Assembly: GCA_023954855.1 (NCBI GenBank)
Contig: JAGSGY010000002.1
Location: 62,001-126,000 of the forward strand
Source of the DNA: Pseudomonadota bacterium
GTDB taxonomy: Bacteria; Myxococcota_A; UBA796; GCA-2862545
Length of the DNA: 64,000 bases
Direction of reading: 5' to 3'
A model generated the notes under the pieces. It was given only the letters and a program-made list of their open reading frames with translations, was not told the DNA's origin and did no database searches. Below, in pieces: positions 41,025 through 52,376 of the stretch. Each line of letters starts with the position of its first letter. Position 1 is the stretch's first letter. Made by a program: the position numbers and the translations under genes.

Positions 41025-43073
41025 CTACTCGGCCGCTTCGGTGGCCATGTCCTTGATGCGATCCGCTTGCCACAGCATGTAGATGTCGTCCGGCGAGAGG
41101 CGCGCCGCAGACAGGGCTGCTCCGTGCGCGAGCTCGAGCTCCCCGCGGGAGAGGTGGACCATCGCCTTGGTGTCGAGGAAGTCGGGTCGGTCGCCCGTTT
41201 CAGCGAGTGCGCCCTCGATCAGGGCGAGGGACTGCTCCTTCTCGACGCCGGCGAGGGCGTAGTACCAGGCGGTGCAGTTGTCTTGAGTCGGGGAGGTCAC
41301 CATCTGGGCGCAGTCGCGCGCGATGCCACGCTCCATCACTTCGACTGCCGTGCCTTCGTCCCCCATGGCAGCGTGGGAGGCGACGACGAAGTCCAGCGGG
41401 CGATCCCCCGGATGCAACCGCGCGATGGCCTGGTCGAGGTCGGCCTTGAAGGTCTGCCGGCTCGGGTCGTCCTCGGGGAGCTGGCTGTAGAACCACAGGT
41501 ACATGCCGCTCTGTGGGTAGAGGTCGAGGAGGCGGCGCAGGTGTGCCATGGCGCCAAAGGAATCGCCGCGGGCGAGCGCCACCCGGGCGCGTCGGACCAG
41601 GTGGGCATCGGGGTTGCCGGCCAGGCGGGCAGACTCGAGCAGCTGGAGGTTCGCCGCCTCGTACTCTCCGAGAGCGTAGTGAACATCCGACACCGCCCGG
41701 TATGGGGCCCATTCCTCAGCCCGGTCGTCGACCGCCTCGAGTGCGAGCTCCATGGCCTCGTCGGCGCGGTCGTCGAGCAGGAGCCCATTGACCGAGGCCT
41801 CCAGCTCACCATTGTCGACCAGGTCGCCGGCGCTCAGCGGTTCAAGGACAGACCAGGCCGCTGCGAGGTCCCCGCGAAAGCGATGCACAGCGGCGAGCAT
41901 CACGGTCGCTTCTGCATAGGCTTCCTCATCGGCGTCTGCCCAAGCTCGCAGGCGCTCGAGTTCAGCAACGGACTCGTCCAGCTTGTCGAGGGCGGCGAGC
42001 AGTCGGGCTCTGTGCAGGCTTCGGGAGGGGTCGACTTCGCCAAAGCGCTCGATGTCCTGGGCAAGGAACAGTTCATGGCCATCCACGAGGCGACCCTTGC
42101 CCTTGCTCTTGGTGAGGGCGAAGCGGCCACCTTGGTAGTCGAACCAGACGACGTGACGAGACATCAGCTCGTGCCCGACGAGTCCGCGCATGCCGGTCGG
42201 GCCGGTCGCGCGTGAATTCTCCTCGTAGTTGAGCCAGCGAGCTTCGAGTTCGAGGTCGAGCCGGCTGCCCCCCAGTCGCATGGACTTCACGGGGATGCGG
42301 CGCGTCGACTTGAGAAACTCCGAGGCGGGAAGTTTGTCCGGCGCGCCAAGGCCGAGAACGGGTTCGACGCCCTCGGTGTAGTCCTGTTCGAAGGGCTGAC
42401 CCGTGCGGCCGGAGAGAAGAAGTCCGCCGGCACCCGTGTCGATTTGGATGATGATCTGATCGGTGTGCGCGGGCTCGGCGCCCGTCGTGATCTCGAGCGG
42501 GGCGAAGACGTGGCCTCCATCGAAGAACATCGGGTCGGACTTTCGCGGGACCTTCGCAGTGCCCGGGCGATGCAGGGTCAGTCGGTCCTTGGGGTAGTCG
42601 ATCTCGAGAGCGAATCGGCCCCAGACGTTGTTGCCGAGGATGCCGTCGAGGGGAAGCGCACCCGCGTATTCGGGGAGTCCGCGCACGCCGACAGCGACCT
42701 CCACATCTGAGATGCTGGCGTCGCCAATGTTCATGGTCGGGATGACCGCTCGGTCGAGAGGCGCACGGCCGCCGAGTCCCTCGATGTAGGAATAGCCGCG
42801 CTCGATCGGAAGGCCGAGACGTTCGGCCGTCTCCTCGGAGAGCGCGCTGATCGCCGCTCCGGTGTCGAGAAGGAACAGTCCCTTCTCTCCATCGGGAAGC
42901 TCTGCTTGCACGTAGATCCGGTTGCCACCGGGCATGGTGCGCACCAGGTCGACTGAGACGGCGTCGGGGCCGACGTAGGTCGGAACGTCCGCGAGACTCT
43001 GGAGCGGGCCGGGCCGGGCGCAGGCGCTGGTTCCGAGCAGTGCAGTGGCGAGCAGTAGAGAGGCAATGCGCAT
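41025..43073 (-). CDS. Double aspartyl protease (retropepsin-like) with TPR tail, lipoprotein
   Basis: A 682-residue lipoprotein with lipobox TSAC (Cys18). Two retropepsin-like aspartyl-protease modules follow: the first with FLLDTGAAIS (catalytic Asp70) and LDGILGNNVWGRFALEIDY, and the second with IQIDTGAGGL (Asp212) and GMRGLVGHELMSRHVVWFDY. Two DTG-containing halves match the pepsin-like arrangement of bacterial gag-asp proteases. From about residue 350 the rest is TPR-like (LLAALDKLDESVAELERLR, VHYALGEYEAANLQLLESA, ALARGDSFGAMAHLRRLLDL). The likely site is the periplasm or outer membrane, with the TPR part guiding substrates. No RBS is evident before the ATG. Confidence 0.8.
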   Translation of the reverse strand: MRIASLLLATALLGTSACARPGPLQSLADVPTYVGPDAVSVDLVRTMPGGNRIYVQAELPDGEKGLFLLDTGAAISALSEETAERLGLPIERGYSYIEGLGGRAPLDRAVIPTMNIGDASISDVEVAVGVRGLPEYAGALPLDGILGNNVWGRFALEIDYPKDRLTLHRPGTAKVPRKSDPMFFDGGHVFAPLEITTGAEPAHTDQIIIQIDTGAGGLLLSGRTGQPFEQDYTEGVEPVLGLGAPDKLPASEFLKSTRRIPVKSMRLGGSRLDLELEARWLNYEENSRATGPTGMRGLVGHELMSRHVVWFDYQGGRFALTKSKGKGRLVDGHELFLAQDIERFGEVDPSRSLHRARLLAALDKLDESVAELERLRAWADADEEAYAEATVMLAAVHRFRGDLAAAWSVLEPLSAGDLVDNGELEASVNGLLLDDRADEAMELALEAVDDRAEEWAPYRAVSDVHYALGEYEAANLQLLESARLAGNPDAHLVRRARVALARGDSFGAMAHLRRLLDLYPQSGMYLWFYSQLPEDDPSRQTFKADLDQAIARLHPGDRPLDFVVASHAAMGDEGTAVEVMERGIARDCAQMVTSPTQDNCTAWYYALAGVEKEQSLALIEGALAETGDRPDFLDTKAMVHLSRGELELAHGAALSAARLSPDDIYMLWQADRIKDMATEAAE

Positions 43074-43158
43074 GGGGCAAGCCTAGCCCGCGGTCCGACG
43101 ATTGTGCACGGCTGCGACGATTGCAGACAGGTCGGCTCTGCTCCGTTATGGCCGGGCC

Positions 43159-43929
43159 ATGGCACAACGCGACCCTCTCATCGAAGCCTTGGCCCGCGGC
43201 TTCTCCCAGTGGGAGGATCGAGCGCGGCTCGCCAAGGCGGCTGGCCTTTCCGACCCCCAGCTCGCCGGCGACCCCTACGACGTTTGGGATGGACTGGTCG
43301 AGCAGGCCGTGGCCGAGGGGCGTACGGCGGCTCTCGCGCAGGCGTTGACCGATGAGGGCCGACCCCGACTTGCATCTGCGGTGAAGGAGGGCGGGCTTCC
43401 CGACTCCAAGCCTCGCGCGGCGGTGCTGATGGCCGCTCTGATGGGCGCATCGCTGTTTATGTTCCTCTTCTATGTCGTGCTGGACCCGGCGCAGCGGGAT
43501 GTCGACGCCCGCATGGGGTCCTCTCGCGCGGTCATGGATGCCGCGACGCAACCCCGCGAGCTTCCCGAGCCTGAAGAGAAGGCTCCAGTCGAGGCTGAAG
43601 ACGCTGTCGACGCGATCGAGGATGCGGACGAACCGGCTGACCCGAACGAGGCACCCGATGCCGACACACTGACCGGCTGGGGCGACTGCAAGGCCGCGCC
43701 GGGCACGCGCATTGGCTACGCATGGGCCGGAAAGCAGGTGCCGTCGAGCCCGTGGCGTCCCGAGGGGCGGGTCAACGTTCGCGCCGACTATCCAAATGAA
43801 GCGAACAGCTGGAACACGACAAGTGCGACGGTCTGCATCTTGCCTTCCGACGTCGAGGTGCCCCTTGCCGAGGGCGTCATCGAGGTGGATGGCGGTGCCG
43901 TGTACATTCCCGTGGTCGCGCCGCGGTAA
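43159..43929 (+). CDS. Membrane protein with effector-associated-type N-terminal domain
   Basis: A 256-residue membrane protein. The first 75 residues (RDPLIEALARGFSQWEDRAR, VWDGLVEQAVAEGRTAALAQAL) look like an effector-associated (EAD1-like) helical domain, a death-fold-like adaptor found in bacterial conflict and signalling systems. One membrane helix covers about 89-110 (AAVLMAALMGASLFMFLFYVVL). An acidic linker follows, then a beta-rich domain (about 175-256) with Cys, Trp and Gly residues (TRIGYAWAGKQVPSSPWRPE, TVCILPSDVEVPLAEGVIEV) of an SH3-like type. The EAD resemblance is my reading of helix pattern, not a certain match. ATG 43159 is chosen because the longer reading adds a tail unlike a protein. 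It diverges from the protease gene and is followed by coaX after 21 bases. Confidence 0.55.
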   Translation: MAQRDPLIEALARGFSQWEDRARLAKAAGLSDPQLAGDPYDVWDGLVEQAVAEGRTAALAQALTDEGRPRLASAVKEGGLPDSKPRAAVLMAALMGASLFMFLFYVVLDPAQRDVDARMGSSRAVMDAATQPRELPEPEEKAPVEAEDAVDAIEDADEPADPNEAPDADTLTGWGDCKAAPGTRIGYAWAGKQVPSSPWRPEGRVNVRADYPNEANSWNTTSATVCILPSDVEVPLAEGVIEVDGGAVYIPVVAPR

Positions 43930-43950
43930 CCTCCGGCTCTGGAGCGAATC

Positions 43951-44712
43951 GTGATCCTCGTCGCCGATGTCGGCAACACCAACACCGTGTTCGGGCTGCT
44001 CAACGGCCGCCAGGTCATTCAGACCTGGCGCGTAAGCACCCAGGAGCGCACCACCGATGAGTGCGGGGTACTCCTGCTTCAGCTGCTCGGACACCAGGGG
44101 TATGAGTCCTCGTCGATTGATGGGGCGATGATCTCGTCGGTCGTCCCGAGTGTGCTCTACAGCCTCGAGAAGGCGTTTGGCCGCTACTTCGACGTGAAGC
44201 CCCTGGTGGTCGGGCGGCGGCTGAAGACCGGGATCAAGCTTCGCACCGACAATCCGCGTGAGGTGGGGGCAGACCGCATCGTCAACAGCGTTGCGGCGGT
44301 CGAGACCTACGGTGGGCCGGTGATCATCGTCGACTTCGGCACTGCGACCACGGTGGATTGCGTGAACGCGAAGGGCGAGTACATCGGGGGCGCGATTGCT
44401 CCGGGATTCAAGATCTCGGAAGAGGCCCTGTTCGAGCGGACGGCCAAGCTCCCACGCGTCGCCCTGCAGAAGCCCGAGCACGTCATCGGCACCAACACGG
44501 TAGCCGCAATGCAGTCCGGCCTGTTCTGGGGCTACGTGGGCCTGGTCGACAGTCTCGTGTCTCGGTGCCGTGCTGAGCTCGGCGGGGAGCCGAAGGCGGT
44601 GGCGACGGGCGGCATGGCGCACCTAATCGGTGGGGCATCGGACGAGATCGATGACATCGAGCCTGAGCTGACGATGCTCGGCCTGGCCCTTCTCTACGAG
44701 CGAAATGCATGA
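43951..44712 (+). CDS. coaX: Type III pantothenate kinase
   Basis: A 253-residue kinase that phosphorylates pantothenate in the first step of coenzyme A synthesis. The acetate-kinase-type phosphate loop is MILVADVGNTNTVFGLL at the N-terminus, and the second conserved motif is GADRIVNSVAAVETYGGPVIIVDFGTATTVD near residue 107, with GGAIAPGF after it. The length is the family norm (about 255). The start is GTG. Type III enzymes are insensitive to CoA feedback and need a monovalent cation, from family knowledge. Its stop overlaps the next gene by ATGA. Confidence 0.97.
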   Translation: MILVADVGNTNTVFGLLNGRQVIQTWRVSTQERTTDECGVLLLQLLGHQGYESSSIDGAMISSVVPSVLYSLEKAFGRYFDVKPLVVGRRLKTGIKLRTDNPREVGADRIVNSVAAVETYGGPVIIVDFGTATTVDCVNAKGEYIGGAIAPGFKISEEALFERTAKLPRVALQKPEHVIGTNTVAAMQSGLFWGYVGLVDSLVSRCRAELGGEPKAVATGGMAHLIGGASDEIDDIEPELTMLGLALLYERNA

Positions 44713-45461
44713 GGCGTTCGGCGCTTCTTCCACTGGCTGGCTTGTGGCTCGCGCTGTCGCTCGCATGCGGCGGTGGGCCGAACCTCGAGCGTGACGGCGG
44801 AGTCGCCTATCGCTTTGCCCCGGTCGGCTTCGAAGCAGAGCGAGGCGTCGACTTGCTGGACGACCGACTTCAGGCTGCGGGCCTGGTGGCAGAGGTCTCT
44901 CCCCAACACGGGGAGATCGTGGTCGAGATCGCCGGCGTAGTAGAGCCCGAGCTCATCACAGGGCCGCTGTTTGCCCAGGGGGTGCTGACCCTTCATGCGC
45001 TGGGCGCCTCGCACACGGCCGCCTTTGCCGCCAAGGTGGGCGAGATCGAGCGCACCGGAGGCGACCTTGGCCTCCGGAAGGGCGAGTCCCTTCTGCGCGA
45101 CGACGATGGCCATGCGTACATCGTCATGGCGGCCGCGCTCGACAACAGCCACATCGCGAGTGCGCGGGCTGACGTGGACATTCAGGGCGGACCCATGGTT
45201 CAAGTCTGGCTGACCAGCGACGGCGGCGAGACCTTCTACGCACTGACCGAGCGCAACGTCGGCCGGCAGATCGTCGTGGCTCTCGATGGCCAGGTTCTGA
45301 TGGCGCCGGTGGTTCGGGAACCGATTCCCGGAGGCATGGTGGCCATCACGTTGGGAGGGCAGGGGGGCTCCGGCGAGACCCTGGCGGCGGCCCTGAGCGG
45401 CGGCGCACTACCCGGATCTCTCGAGCTGACCAGCACCGTTCTTCTCTCGCCCCTTCCGTAG
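44709..45461 (+). CDS. Stand-alone SecD P1-like lipoprotein
   Basis: A 250-residue lipoprotein with lipobox SLAC (Cys20). The mature part resembles the first periplasmic (P1) domain of SecD without its membrane helices. The P1 base is recognisable as LLDDRLQAAGLVAEVSPQHG and IVVEIAGVVEPELITGPLF; the P1 head is VQVWLTSDGGETFYALTERN, VGRQIVVALDGQVLMAPVVR and EPIPGGMVAITLGG, followed by GETLAAALSGGALPGSLELT. These order and spacing features agree with SecD (NISLDSxGG...FTxxNIGKPMA, then LLLRAGALIAPI). A full secD/secF pair is not in the window. It may bind substrate in the periplasm or be an evolved binding protein. The coaX overlap (ATGA) indicates coupled translation. Confidence 0.75.
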   Translation: MRRSALLPLAGLWLALSLACGGGPNLERDGGVAYRFAPVGFEAERGVDLLDDRLQAAGLVAEVSPQHGEIVVEIAGVVEPELITGPLFAQGVLTLHALGASHTAAFAAKVGEIERTGGDLGLRKGESLLRDDDGHAYIVMAAALDNSHIASARADVDIQGGPMVQVWLTSDGGETFYALTERNVGRQIVVALDGQVLMAPVVREPIPGGMVAITLGGQGGSGETLAAALSGGALPGSLELTSTVLLSPLP

Positions 45462-45467
45462 GTACCT

Positions 45468-46544
45468 ATGACTCAGCTTCCCATTCGCGTGCCCCCTGAG
45501 ACCCGTTGGACCTGTGGAGGCTGCGGCGCTTGTTGCCGGGGCTACAGCTTTGGGCCCGTCTCGGAGCGCATCATCCGTGGCCTGGAAGAGGCAGACATCG
45601 GAGCGCACTGGCCGCTCGCTGCGGAGCAGCCCTGGTACCAGCGTCAGGACGGCCCAACGGGCGAGGCCTTCTATCTGGCTAAGGTCGATGACCACTGCAT
45701 CTTCCTGCGCGACGACAACCTGTGCGCGGTGCATGCGGCGCTAGGGCCGGAGGCCAAACCGGCGTTTTGCCGCGAGTTCCCGTTCCACCTCGTCGAGGAC
45801 CAGCGCGGGCTGACGGCGGTCATTCGCGCAGACTGCAAGTCGTGGGAAGACAGCTACGCAGACGGTCCCGACATCACCGCGGCGGCGGCGGAGGTCGCTG
45901 CTATGGCGCGCGTCGTGCCGCTTCGCCAGTTCAAGGGGGACCATGTGCCCGTGGCCCCCGGCGTCACGGCGGCGATGGCTCAGTGGCTGGACTGGGAGGA
46001 TGCGATCGCGCCCGGACTCGTCGAAGTACGCGAACCCGGGGCTCAAGTCGCGTTCATTCGAGAGGCGCTCGCGTCTCGCGGACTTTCGCTCGCGGCCATC
46101 GATGGAGGGCGGCAACTGCCCGCCTTTGGCGCGCTTCTTCAGGCACTCCGAATGGTGATGCAGCGCGTCCTTGCCCAGGACGCACCCGACGAGCAGAGGG
46201 CTGGGGCCGTCGAGCGTGTAGAGGCGATTGAGCGCGTGCTCGCCAAGGCGGGCGACCCCCTCCCGGAGCTCACCGAGGATGCCAAGGCCTTTCTTGCCGC
46301 GGCGCTCCGGTCTGTGTGGACCGGTCGGCTCTGGACCTCCGGCGGGGACGTGGCCGGCGGGCTCGGAAGGTGGCTCTTTCTCGTGACGTGTGCGCGAATC
46401 GAGGCCGGGCCTGGGCCCGTCAGCGCCGCCGACTTCGCAAAGCACTACCATCCCTGGCGTCGTTTTGCGGTGAATCGCACGGTAACGTGGACACTCGAGA
46501 AGGCCCGTCCGGCGCTAGTAGACCTGTTCCTCAGCGCCCGCTGA
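45468..46544 (+). CDS. YkgJ-type cysteine cluster protein
   Basis: A 358-residue protein with a YkgJ/FliB-type Cys cluster at its N-terminus. The cysteines are in TCGGCGACCRGYSF (near residues 16-30), then DDHCIFLRDDNLCAVHAAL near 75 and FCREFPFHL near 100, plus a later ADCKSW. This pattern is thought to bind a zinc ion or an iron-sulfur cluster. The remaining 230 residues are helical and have no clear motif (AFAVNRTVTWTLEKARP type segments at the end). It lies six bases after the SecD-like gene. Family members include flagellin lysine methylases, but no flagellar genes are near, so a specific reaction is not assigned. Confidence 0.8.
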   Translation: MTQLPIRVPPETRWTCGGCGACCRGYSFGPVSERIIRGLEEADIGAHWPLAAEQPWYQRQDGPTGEAFYLAKVDDHCIFLRDDNLCAVHAALGPEAKPAFCREFPFHLVEDQRGLTAVIRADCKSWEDSYADGPDITAAAAEVAAMARVVPLRQFKGDHVPVAPGVTAAMAQWLDWEDAIAPGLVEVREPGAQVAFIREALASRGLSLAAIDGGRQLPAFGALLQALRMVMQRVLAQDAPDEQRAGAVERVEAIERVLAKAGDPLPELTEDAKAFLAAALRSVWTGRLWTSGGDVAGGLGRWLFLVTCARIEAGPGPVSAADFAKHYHPWRRFAVNRTVTWTLEKARPALVDLFLSAR

Positions 46545-46737
46545 GCACTCAACGCATCCCCCGGTGTCCAGCGTGGGTTGTGCCGCCATTCCGCGGCTTG
46601 CCGCGGGGCCTCAGACCGCATAGTTCTACGGTCCTCAGACGGTCTCAGATCGCCAGAGGATGGGGTGGACCGACGGCGAGAGGCCGCGGCCCCCTCGACT
46701 CACACTTCCGAGGGTCACGAACCCTGGAGGCCCCTCG
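46545..46737 (+). promoter_or_regulatory. Leader region of glyQ with inverted repeats
   Basis: This 193-base gap holds a CCGCGG-CTTG-CCGCGG hairpin at 46591-46606 without a following T run. A GACCG at 46614-46618 can pair with CGGTC at 46629-46633 or, instead, with CGGTC at 46640-46644, giving two mutually exclusive hairpins. TGGAGG lies eight bases before the glyQ ATG. A promoter is likely here, but no clear -35/-10 pair was found. Whether the alternate hairpins regulate glyQS is inference. Confidence 0.35.
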
Positions 46738-47604
46738 ATGAGCGGCAAGGTGATCACGTTCCAGGAACTCATCCTGACGCTGGAACGCTACTGGGCGGAT
46801 CAGGGCTGTGTGCTCTTGCAGCCGCACGACATGAACATGGGCGCGGGCACCTTTCACCCCGCGACGTTCCTGCGCAGTCTCGGCCCGAAGCCGTGGAGCT
46901 GTGCGTATGTGCAACCGTGCCGCCGTCCCGGTGATGCGCGCTACGGCGAGAACCCGAACCGACTCGGCCACTACTACCAGTACCAAGTCATTCTCAAGCC
47001 GTCGCCGCCGAACAGCCAGGAGCTGTACCTCGGCAGCCTCGAGGCCATCGGGCTCAAGCTCCGCGATCACGACATCCGCTTTGTCGAAGATGACTGGGAG
47101 AGCCCGACCTTGGGCGCCTGGGGCCTCGGCTGGGAAGTCTGGATGGACGGCATGGAGGTCACGCAGTTCACGTACTTCCAGCAGGTGGGGGGCATCGCTT
47201 GCAACCCCACGCCCGTCGAGCTCACCTACGGCCTCGAGCGCTTGGCCATGTACCTGCAGGGCGTCGACAATGTCTACGACCTCGAGTGGGTCGAGGGTGT
47301 GAAGTACGGCGACGTGTTCCTGCGCAACGAGATCGAGCAGTCCAAATACAACTTCAAGCACGCCGACACCGAGGTGCTGTTCGACCAGTTCAACAGCACC
47401 TTCGCGGAGTGCCGTCGCCTGTGCGAGCTCGGACTCGCGCTACCGGCCTACGACCAGTGCATCGCCACATCGCATGCCTTCAACCTGCTCGACGCCCGTG
47501 GAGCGATCTCTGTCGCCGAACGTCAGCAGTACATCCGCCGCATTCGCGAGCTCGCCTGCATGTGCGCAGAGACTTGGGTCGCGCACTTCGAGGAGGAAGC
47601 ATGA
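46738..47604 (+). CDS. glyQ: Glycyl-tRNA synthetase, alpha chain
   Basis: A 288-residue catalytic subunit of the bacterial alpha2/beta2 glycyl-tRNA synthetase, which charges tRNA-Gly in the cytoplasm. Family landmarks are [20 protein letters not shown], the [20 protein letters not shown] segment, [19 protein letters not shown] near residue 77, and [20 protein letters not shown] near 135. The C-terminus ([20 protein letters not shown]) is also conserved. The length matches E. coli GlyQ (about 303). The ATG at 46738 has TGGAGG upstream; an earlier in-frame start is rejected. Its stop overlaps the glyS start by ATGA. Confidence 0.97.
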   Translation: MSGKVITFQELILTLERYWADQGCVLLQPHDMNMGAGTFHPATFLRSLGPKPWSCAYVQPCRRPGDARYGENPNRLGHYYQYQVILKPSPPNSQELYLGSLEAIGLKLRDHDIRFVEDDWESPTLGAWGLGWEVWMDGMEVTQFTYFQQVGGIACNPTPVELTYGLERLAMYLQGVDNVYDLEWVEGVKYGDVFLRNEIEQSKYNFKHADTEVLFDQFNSTFAECRRLCELGLALPAYDQCIATSHAFNLLDARGAISVAERQQYIRRIRELACMCAETWVAHFEEEA

Positions 47605-49715
47605 GTGAGCTGTTCATCGAGCTGCTCTGCGAAGAGCTACCGCCGTCCTTCGTCCGTCCCGCGCTCAAGGCGCTAGCCGATGGCGTGGTGGGCCTCCTTG
47701 AGGGCGTGCCGCACGGCGAGATCAAGACGTGGGCGACCCCCCGTCGTCTCGCTGTCGCCATCCAAGATGTCGCGCCTGGCCGCGAAGCCGTAGAGAAGCT
47801 CGTGACCGGACCTCCGGCGGACCGGGCCAAGGTCAATGGCGAGTGGACGAAGGGGGCCATCGGGTTTGCCCGCGGAAAGGGCGTCGACGTCTCGGATCTC
47901 GAGATTGTCGACTCCAAGCGCGGTCCAGTTGTGGCTGCGCGCGTGCGCGAGGGCGGCGAGCAAAGCCGTGACCTCATTGCCGCCGGAATGGAAGAGGTCG
48001 TGCTCGGCCTTCCGTTCCGCAAGTCGATGGAATGGGGCTCCGGCGGAACCCGCTGGGGCCGGCCGCTTCATCGCGTGTCCGTGCTCTTCGACGGCACAGT
48101 GGTCGACGGCAGCGTCGCCGGCATCGCTATCGGGGCGTCGACGGTCGCGCACCGCCTTGCCGCGGACTCCGACTTCGCGTTCACCGATGCCACGAGCTGG
48201 GAAGAGGGCCTGCGGGCTCGCCAGGTCGAGCCGGACCTCGACGCGCGTGCGGCGATTATTCGCAGCATTCTCGACGAGATCCAGGAAGAGCTCGGTTGTG
48301 ATCGCATCGTCGATGACGCCCTCTTCGAAGAGGTGCTGCACCTGGTCGAATGGCCGGTGAAGGTCATCGGAACCATCGATGAAGACCTGCTCGAGCTGCC
48401 TCCGCGCTTGCTCGTCGAGGCTATGCGCAAGCACCAGCGCTACTTCCCCGTGTTCAAGGAAGGCGTGCTGACCAGTCGCTTCGTCGTCATCGCGAACAAC
48501 CCCTGGGCCGACCTTGCCCTGGTGGCCGATGGCAACGCTCGGGTGCTTCGTCCGCGCTTCTACGACGCGCGCTTCTTCTTCAACGAGGACCGCCAGACCT
48601 CGCTCGACGAGCATGGCGCCGCACTCGTGAAGATGCGCTGGATTCGCGGCCTCGGCACGATGGCCGACAAGTCTGAGCGCATCGAGCGCCTGGCCGAGAG
48701 GCTGGCGCCGTCCTTTGGCGCGGACCCCGCCCATGCCGCGCGCGCTGGCAAGCTGGCGAAGGCCGACTTGTGGACGCAGATGGTCGGCGAGTTTGCCTCG
48801 CTTCAGGGCCACATCGGTCGCCTCTACGCCGCAGCCCAGCTCGAGCCCGAGGCCGTGTCGGTCGCGATCGAAGAGCACTACCTGCCGCGCTTCTCGGATG
48901 ATGACACCGCGTCGACTCCCGTGGGTGTCACCGTGGCCATCGCCGACCGCCTCGACACCTTGGTGGGCTGCTTCGGCATCGGACTTCGCCCCAAGGGCGG
49001 CGACCCGCAGGGGCTGCGTCGCGCAGCGCTTGGCGTGGTGCGCACGCTGGTCAACGGCGGTCACAACCTCGACCTCGGCGCGCTGTTTCACACCGCACTC
49101 GACGTCTTCCACCAGGATGCCTCGGGTTCTGCCGGCTTCGATGCCTGGACGACCCTGCACGGCGACGGCAGCACGACGGCACGCGACTCCGACGCGCTGG
49201 TCGCCGAGCTGGTGCAGTTCACGTTGACGCGCTTTGCCTCAGCCGAGGTGGCTGGCGGTGCGTCCGCCGACCTTGTCGAATCGGTCTTGGCTGTGTCGGG
49301 ATCGCATCCCCTCGACCTGCACCGCAAGGTCGCCGCGATCAAGGCTGTGTCCGGAACGGCGGACTTCCTGCCGATCATGCACACCTTCAAGCGCGTGCTG
49401 AACATCACTCGTGATGTCGAGGCGCCGGAGCCCAATCCGGTCGCGTTCACCGAGGCTGCAGAAGGGGACTTGTTCACGGCCCTCCAGAAGGTGAAGTCGT
49501 CCTCGGCTCTCGCCAGTGTGGCTAGTGCCGATCCTGACTACGACGCGGTCATCACCGAAGTGCTGTCGCTGCATCGACCGGTCCATGACTTCTTCGAGGC
49601 CGTGATGGTCGCTCATGAGGACCCCGCCGTGCGCGCGGTCCGCATGGGTCTGCTCCTCGAGGTCGGCCGCGTGTTCAAGCAGGTCGCCGACTTCTCTCGC
49701 ATCTCTACTCGCTAA
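47601..49715 (+). CDS. glyS: Glycyl-tRNA synthetase, beta chain
   Basis: A 704-residue subunit, near the E. coli length of 689, that recognises tRNA and contributes the anticodon-binding part. The N-terminus [20 protein letters not shown] and the ATPRRLAV segment are diagnostic, as are [20 protein letters not shown] near residue 455 and the conserved [13 protein letters not shown]-type stretch (here [15 protein letters not shown]) near 238. The true start is the ATG at 47601 (GGAGGA just upstream), inside the end of glyQ; a longer frame that runs through glyQ is a shadow reading. Co-translation with glyQ is expected. Confidence 0.97.
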   Translation: MSELFIELLCEELPPSFVRPALKALADGVVGLLEGVPHGEIKTWATPRRLAVAIQDVAPGREAVEKLVTGPPADRAKVNGEWTKGAIGFARGKGVDVSDLEIVDSKRGPVVAARVREGGEQSRDLIAAGMEEVVLGLPFRKSMEWGSGGTRWGRPLHRVSVLFDGTVVDGSVAGIAIGASTVAHRLAADSDFAFTDATSWEEGLRARQVEPDLDARAAIIRSILDEIQEELGCDRIVDDALFEEVLHLVEWPVKVIGTIDEDLLELPPRLLVEAMRKHQRYFPVFKEGVLTSRFVVIANNPWADLALVADGNARVLRPRFYDARFFFNEDRQTSLDEHGAALVKMRWIRGLGTMADKSERIERLAERLAPSFGADPAHAARAGKLAKADLWTQMVGEFASLQGHIGRLYAAAQLEPEAVSVAIEEHYLPRFSDDDTASTPVGVTVAIADRLDTLVGCFGIGLRPKGGDPQGLRRAALGVVRTLVNGGHNLDLGALFHTALDVFHQDASGSAGFDAWTTLHGDGSTTARDSDALVAELVQFTLTRFASAEVAGGASADLVESVLAVSGSHPLDLHRKVAAIKAVSGTADFLPIMHTFKRVLNITRDVEAPEPNPVAFTEAAEGDLFTALQKVKSSSALASVASADPDYDAVITEVLSLHRPVHDFFEAVMVAHEDPAVRAVRMGLLLEVGRVFKQVADFSRISTR

Positions 49716-49727
49716 ACGAGGCTCGAC

Positions 49728-52367
<2,640 letters not shown>

Positions 52368-52376
52368 AGCGGTCGC

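Noticed and set aside
42073-44622. An 849-codon minus-strand open frame across the protease, membrane protein and coaX genes
   Set aside because: It is Arg/His-rich and overlaps three supported genes in other frames; it is a GC artefact.
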